Below are positions 48,639-51,815 of a stretch of 51,815 nt of DNA, piece by piece. Position 1 is the first letter of the stretch. The number at the start of each line of letters is the position of its first letter. A program made the translations under genes and the position numbers. A model generated the notes under the pieces. That model had not been told where the DNA came from. It saw only the letters and a program-made list of their open reading frames with translations, and did no database searches. This DNA comes from Myxococcales bacterium (GTDB lineage Bacteria > Myxococcota_A > Polyangia > Fen-1088), in the NCBI GenBank assembly GCA_003153015.1, contig PMBS01000358.1:1-51815 (forward strand), written 5' to 3'.

Positions 48639-50213
48639 CTAAAGGTCCATCCCCGCGGCCTTGCATGCTCGCACGACCTGCGTGCGCTCGGATGCCGCCA
48701 CGTTGCGTAGCGACGCCTGGGCCGCACCCAGATCGCCCGTCTTGCAGTAGGCGCGGGTCAAGATGACGAAGGCGCGCGAGGTCTTTTGCTCGAAGAGACT
48801 GTGGCGCGCTTTCCGGATGGCTTCGGCGGCATTGCCTTGGTTCAAGGCAGCCAAGGCCGCGTCCAATTCAGCGGCAACCGCCGGCGCCAGGGACTCTTCC
48901 CTGGCAACGTGCTTGCCCCGTGGTGCAATGAGAACCGGAATGGGCTCGCTGCGCGCATCCTGGGCCACCGCCGCCGCGTCGAACACCAAGGGGTGTACAG
49001 CAGCGCCCGCATCCGGGGAAGCCGGCAGAACAGCGGCCACCACGGGTCGGGACGACGCCCCTTGATCACTAGGAGGATTCTCCGCTTTCCCTCGCAAAAG
49101 GAAGAGACCCACGCCCAGCGCACAAGCCAGAAACCCTGCGGCCAGCCAGACCAGTTGCTTGCGCCCGCGGGTGGGAAGCGTGGCGCCGGCCACCGCGGTG
49201 GGCAGCACCTCGATCCCGGCGGGAAGCGTAGGCAGGCTGGCCACCCCCGGCGCGGGCACGGACGCAGTCGCGGCCAGGGCCGTGTCCGACGTGCCCAGGC
49301 CGGCCGGCGCGGGCAGCGCGCCTTCCTTTGATGAAACGGTGATCCCCAAGTGCCGACCGGTGAGCGCCAAGATGAACTCGGCCATGTCGGCAAAGCGATC
49401 GGCAGCCCGCTTGGCCAAGGCGCGATCGATCGCCGCGATCACGCGCGGCGAGACCTGGCTCACCAGCGGAGCCAGCGAAGGGTGCGGCTCGAACACCACG
49501 CGGTAGATCACCTGGGGGAAGCTGTCGCCGGGAAAGGCGAGGTGGCCGCTCAGCATCTCGTAGACGATGGCGCCCAGGGCGAAAATGTCGGTGCGCGCAT
49601 CGATGTCCTGGTTCTTGCCGCTGGCCTGCTCGGGCGACATGTAGTGCGGCGTCCCCATGACCGCCGCATCCTGAGTCACCACCGTCTGCGATCCCCGGAT
49701 CTTTGAAATTCCGAAATCCAGGACCTTCACCTGGTCGCGCAGCTCGCCGTCCACTTCGCTGGGGCAAAGGAATATGTTGTCGGGCTTGAGATCGCGGTGG
49801 ACCACGCCCATGCGATGGGCCGCCGCCAGGGCCGATCCAATCTGGCGCGCGATGGACAGAGCCGCAGCCTCGGGCAACGGCCCGCGCCGCAGCCGCGCCG
49901 ACAGACTCTCCCCGGCCAGCAGCTCCATCACCAGGTAGGGCGACCCGTCGGGCAAGGTGTTGAAATCCAGCACCTCCACAATGTTGGGGTGACCGATGCG
50001 CGATGCGATCTCTGCCTCGCGCCGGAAACGCAGCAAGAGCTCGCTGGACGAAACCGTGGCATGCAGGACCTTGATGGCCACCTGCTTTCCCGGCAAACGC
50101 AGGTGCTCCGCCGCAAACACCGCGCCCATGCCGCCGGCACCGAGCTGGGCGGTGATGCGATAGGTATCGCCGATCACCTGACCAAGCTCGAGGGTGGGAG
50201 AGTTCATGCTCAT
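48639..50213 (-). CDS. Membrane-anchored Ser/Thr protein kinase
   Basis: A 524-residue eukaryote-type kinase. The kinase domain (about 15-280) has Gly-loop LGAGGMGAVFAAEH, VAIKVL with the ATP Lys, catalytic VVHRDLKPDNIFLC, DFG in VLDFGISK, and MGTPHYMSPEQ with the APE-like motif. A Pro/Ala-rich linker, one membrane helix (about 358-378) and a periplasmic or extracytoplasmic C-terminus with a TPR-like helical end (LDAALAALNQGNAAEAIRKA) follow. Typical of the many myxobacterial kinases in signalling. ATGs at 50213 and 50207 are both possible. Confidence 0.94.
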   Translation of the reverse strand: MSMNSPTLELGQVIGDTYRITAQLGAGGMGAVFAAEHLRLPGKQVAIKVLHATVSSSELLLRFRREAEIASRIGHPNIVEVLDFNTLPDGSPYLVMELLAGESLSARLRRGPLPEAAALSIARQIGSALAAAHRMGVVHRDLKPDNIFLCPSEVDGELRDQVKVLDFGISKIRGSQTVVTQDAAVMGTPHYMSPEQASGKNQDIDARTDIFALGAIVYEMLSGHLAFPGDSFPQVIYRVVFEPHPSLAPLVSQVSPRVIAAIDRALAKRAADRFADMAEFILALTGRHLGITVSSKEGALPAPAGLGTSDTALAATASVPAPGVASLPTLPAGIEVLPTAVAGATLPTRGRKQLVWLAAGFLACALGVGLFLLRGKAENPPSDQGASSRPVVAAVLPASPDAGAAVHPLVFDAAAVAQDARSEPIPVLIAPRGKHVAREESLAPAVAAELDAALAALNQGNAAEAIRKARHSLFEQKTSRAFVILTRAYCKTGDLGAAQASLRNVAASERTQVVRACKAAGMDL

Positions 50214-50257
50214 GATAGGCAACCGGTTTCTCGCGGCCGATGTATCATACCCTGGCC

Positions 50258-51046
50258 ATGCGCAAACTCGCCTTCCTCTCTTGCCTGGTTGGCCTGACCG
50301 TGTTGCCCGCCGCAGCGAAAGAGAAGCCTGTGGCCGAGGCCCTACCCCCCAGCGTCGACATCAGCGCGGTGAAAGACAAGCTGGTGATACTAAGCGACGG
50401 AAAGGATCACTATGTGGCGGTGATTCCCTTTAGCGATGTCTGGCAACATCTATACTACGGCAACGGGAAGCGCTTCTTCCTCCAACGCGTCACCGGCGGA
50501 GGCAGCTCGGGTACGGAGAGCTGGGACCGGGTTTTCTGGGAACCGCGGGTGGACGCACGCTGGAAGGCCGGTGTGGGCTGGAAGGACGGCAAGTACTCGG
50601 TCCAGTGCGGCGATCGTGCGACCACCTTCACGTCTCTCGCCAACGAAGCCCGCGACAAGATCCTGGCCAGTGCCACCTTTCACGAACAACTGTGGCAATA
50701 CCAGGCCTACTCCCTGGCCCGCGACAACCAGGGCCACTACTACTACGTGGACCGGCCCCTGGCTCCTGCCAACAGCAAAACCTTCCGCCTCTTCTCAGGA
50801 CTGCGTGGCAGCCTCAAGCCGTTGAAGATGACCAATATCGTCAGCGACTCACAGGGGGACATCTTCACCACCCGTTCGGGAGAGCTGCGACTGGTGCTGG
50901 ACAAGCAGCGCAGCGTCTGGGTCGAACGCAAGAAGGAACTCGAGCTAATCCAGTTGCCTATCCAGGACAACCACGTGCTCATCTACCAGGATCTGGGGGT
51001 CTATGAGGGCCAGCGCCTCGGCACACCCTGCGACGATTTGCTGTAA
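50258..51046 (+). CDS. Exported protein of unknown function
   Basis: A 262-residue protein with signal peptide MRKLAFLSCLVGLTVLPAAA. The rest is rich in aromatic residues and strands (GKDHYVAVIPFSDVWQHLYY, RDNQGHYYYVDRP), with a Cys near residue 120 and another at the end (GTPCDDLL). No family recognised. ATG at 50258 gives the best signal; an earlier one at 50240 is possible. It diverges from the kinase gene. Confidence 0.75.
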   Translation: MRKLAFLSCLVGLTVLPAAAKEKPVAEALPPSVDISAVKDKLVILSDGKDHYVAVIPFSDVWQHLYYGNGKRFFLQRVTGGGSSGTESWDRVFWEPRVDARWKAGVGWKDGKYSVQCGDRATTFTSLANEARDKILASATFHEQLWQYQAYSLARDNQGHYYYVDRPLAPANSKTFRLFSGLRGSLKPLKMTNIVSDSQGDIFTTRSGELRLVLDKQRSVWVERKKELELIQLPIQDNHVLIYQDLGVYEGQRLGTPCDDLL

Positions 51047-51065
51047 ACAACCGGCAGGTTCGCCG

Positions 51066-51815
51066 TCAGAACTGAAAGCCGGTGTCGATAAACCAGGTCT
51101 CGCTCTGGCTCTTGTCGGCTGGCGCCCAGGCCTTGATGACTTCGCTGGCGACCACCGCGCGGCCGGACCCGTCGCTCACGCGGAGAGTGACGGGCAGGTT
51201 GAAGGGACCATAGCCTTGCGGGAGGGCCCAGGTACCGAAGCGCTCTTGCGGTCGGGACAAGCTGTAGTTGGCGTCGCGCTTGAGCAGCACCCAATCCCCG
51301 GATGGCAACTGCGCCTCGACCTTGGCCGCCGCGCCCAGCCCGGCCATGTTCACCACGGTGAGCGCAAAGTAGTACGGACCCGCATTGGGGCGCAACCAGA
51401 TGTGCATGTTGCCCACCACGGGACAAGGCACGCGCTTGTACTTCGTCGGGATCACGCCGTCCGTGATAGTGCCGTTGGGGTTGCCGGTCTGCAGGCGCGA
51501 CATGGCGATGTCCGAAAGATCGAGGTGGATGCTTTCATTGGGTAGCGGATCGTGATCGACGGGCGGCGGCGGCGGCGACGGCGGAAGCTGGCAGCCGTAC
51601 TTGAAAACCCCCTCGACCTCGCCGCAGTGGTCGCGCCCGGAGCCGCAACACCACTTGGAATTGGCCGAGCACGGGCACGAGTCGGCTACCTGAAGCACGA
51701 TGGGAGGGGTGTAGCCGCCTGCGCCTGACTGGTATTCGCTGCCGTCGTTCTGCGTGCGAACCAGCTCGAAGCACTCGCCGCAGGAGAGGTAGTTGTCGAG
51801 GTCGCCGGGCAGGCT
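51066..51815 (-). CDS. Expansin-like protein, N-terminus beyond the window
   Basis: The frame runs off the right edge without a start, so the gene is partial; about 249 residues are visible. The visible N-terminal part is a double-psi beta-barrel (LSCGECFELVRTQNDG, VLQVADSCPCSANSKWCCGS, IHLDLSDIAMSRLQ). The C-terminal part (about 120-249) is the expansin-type carbohydrate-binding beta-sandwich (YYFALTVVNMAGLGAAAKVE, ALPQGYGPFNLPVTLRVSDG). A proline run (SPPPPPVDHD) lies in the first domain. Bacterial expansins loosen cellulose without hydrolysis. The extra Cys-rich insert is typical of the larger myxobacterial/eukaryote-like expansins. Confidence 0.85.
   Translation of the reverse strand, partial: SLPGDLDNYLSCGECFELVRTQNDGSEYQSGAGGYTPPIVLQVADSCPCSANSKWCCGSGRDHCGEVEGVFKYGCQLPPSPPPPPVDHDPLPNESIHLDLSDIAMSRLQTGNPNGTITDGVIPTKYKRVPCPVVGNMHIWLRPNAGPYYFALTVVNMAGLGAAAKVEAQLPSGDWVLLKRDANYSLSRPQERFGTWALPQGYGPFNLPVTLRVSDGSGRAVVASEVIKAWAPADKSQSETWFIDTGFQF

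Noticed and set aside
1-51815. tRNA, rRNA, insertion sequences, prophage genes
   Set aside because: None could be recognised by eye; a structure-based scan could still reveal a small RNA.

Overview
The window is GC-rich DNA packed with genes on both strands and reads like a chromosomal piece of a myxobacterium (Myxococcota, Polyangiales-like). The evidence is indirect but consistent: a secreted esterase with a GCSC plus membrane helix plus Arg-rich tail of the MYXO-CTERM type, many short lipoproteins with Ser/Thr/Gly/Pro-rich linkers, an FG-GAP protein behind an ECF sigma/FecR pair, a eukaryote-type Ser/Thr kinase, a hybrid histidine kinase, and carbohydrate-active genes suited to plant polymers. 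I see no rRNA, tRNA, CRISPR array, complete insertion sequence or phage gene.

Layout. 0.1-4.4 kb (minus): a coupled operon of ECF sigma factor, FecR/TPR regulator, an exported protein and an FG-GAP lipoprotein. 4.6-9.5 kb: GH27 alpha-galactosidase, a remnant of a TPR gene, an MFS exporter and a TMTC-like membrane/TPR protein. 9.7-14.5 kb: a LacI-type-sensor hybrid kinase divergent from a proline-repeat exported protein and a lipoprotein. 14.5-18.3 kb: a metal-uptake operon (His-rich exported protein, outer-membrane protein, ZnuA-like binding protein, ZnuB-like permease) with no ATPase gene. 18.4-22.6 kb: a helical periplasmic protein, a small membrane protein, a transglycosylase/M23 cell-wall enzyme and a HEAT-repeat membrane protein. 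23.1-26.1 kb: trehalose synthesis, with OtsA fused to a membrane sensor-like domain and coupled to OtsB. 26.2-31.8 kb: a membrane protein, then a GPH symporter plus GH94 phosphorylase pair for taking up and phosphorolysing a disaccharide. 31.8-36.8 kb: small lipoproteins, a hicAB-type module whose toxin frame has no normal start codon, a nucleotidyltransferase pair, a diguanylate cyclase and a cyclase-family hydrolase. 36.9-40.6 kb: EamA transporter, DUF2007-type protein, galT and galK. 40.7-44.4 kb: a SEFIR (TIR-like) protein overlapping a large glycine-zipper membrane STAND ATPase, an AhpD-like fragment and vapBC. 44.6-51.8 kb: lipoprotein, a decayed and an intact sialate O-acetylesterase, a DUF6504-like protein, a Ser/Thr kinase, an exported protein and a partial expansin-like protein cut by the window edge. 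Positions 1-84 hold nothing I recognise.

The genes suggest a saprophyte that loosens and digests plant-type glycans (expansin-like proteins, GH27, GH94/GPH, acetylesterases, Leloir galT/galK). Between about 32.5 and 44.4 kb, conflict-type genes are interspersed among housekeeping genes. The strongest candidate for an undescribed system is the two-gene SEFIR plus glycine-zipper membrane STAND unit at 40757-43346. The second is a 26-bp element with hairpin potential, found three times, each time just upstream of a gene for a multi-pass membrane protein.
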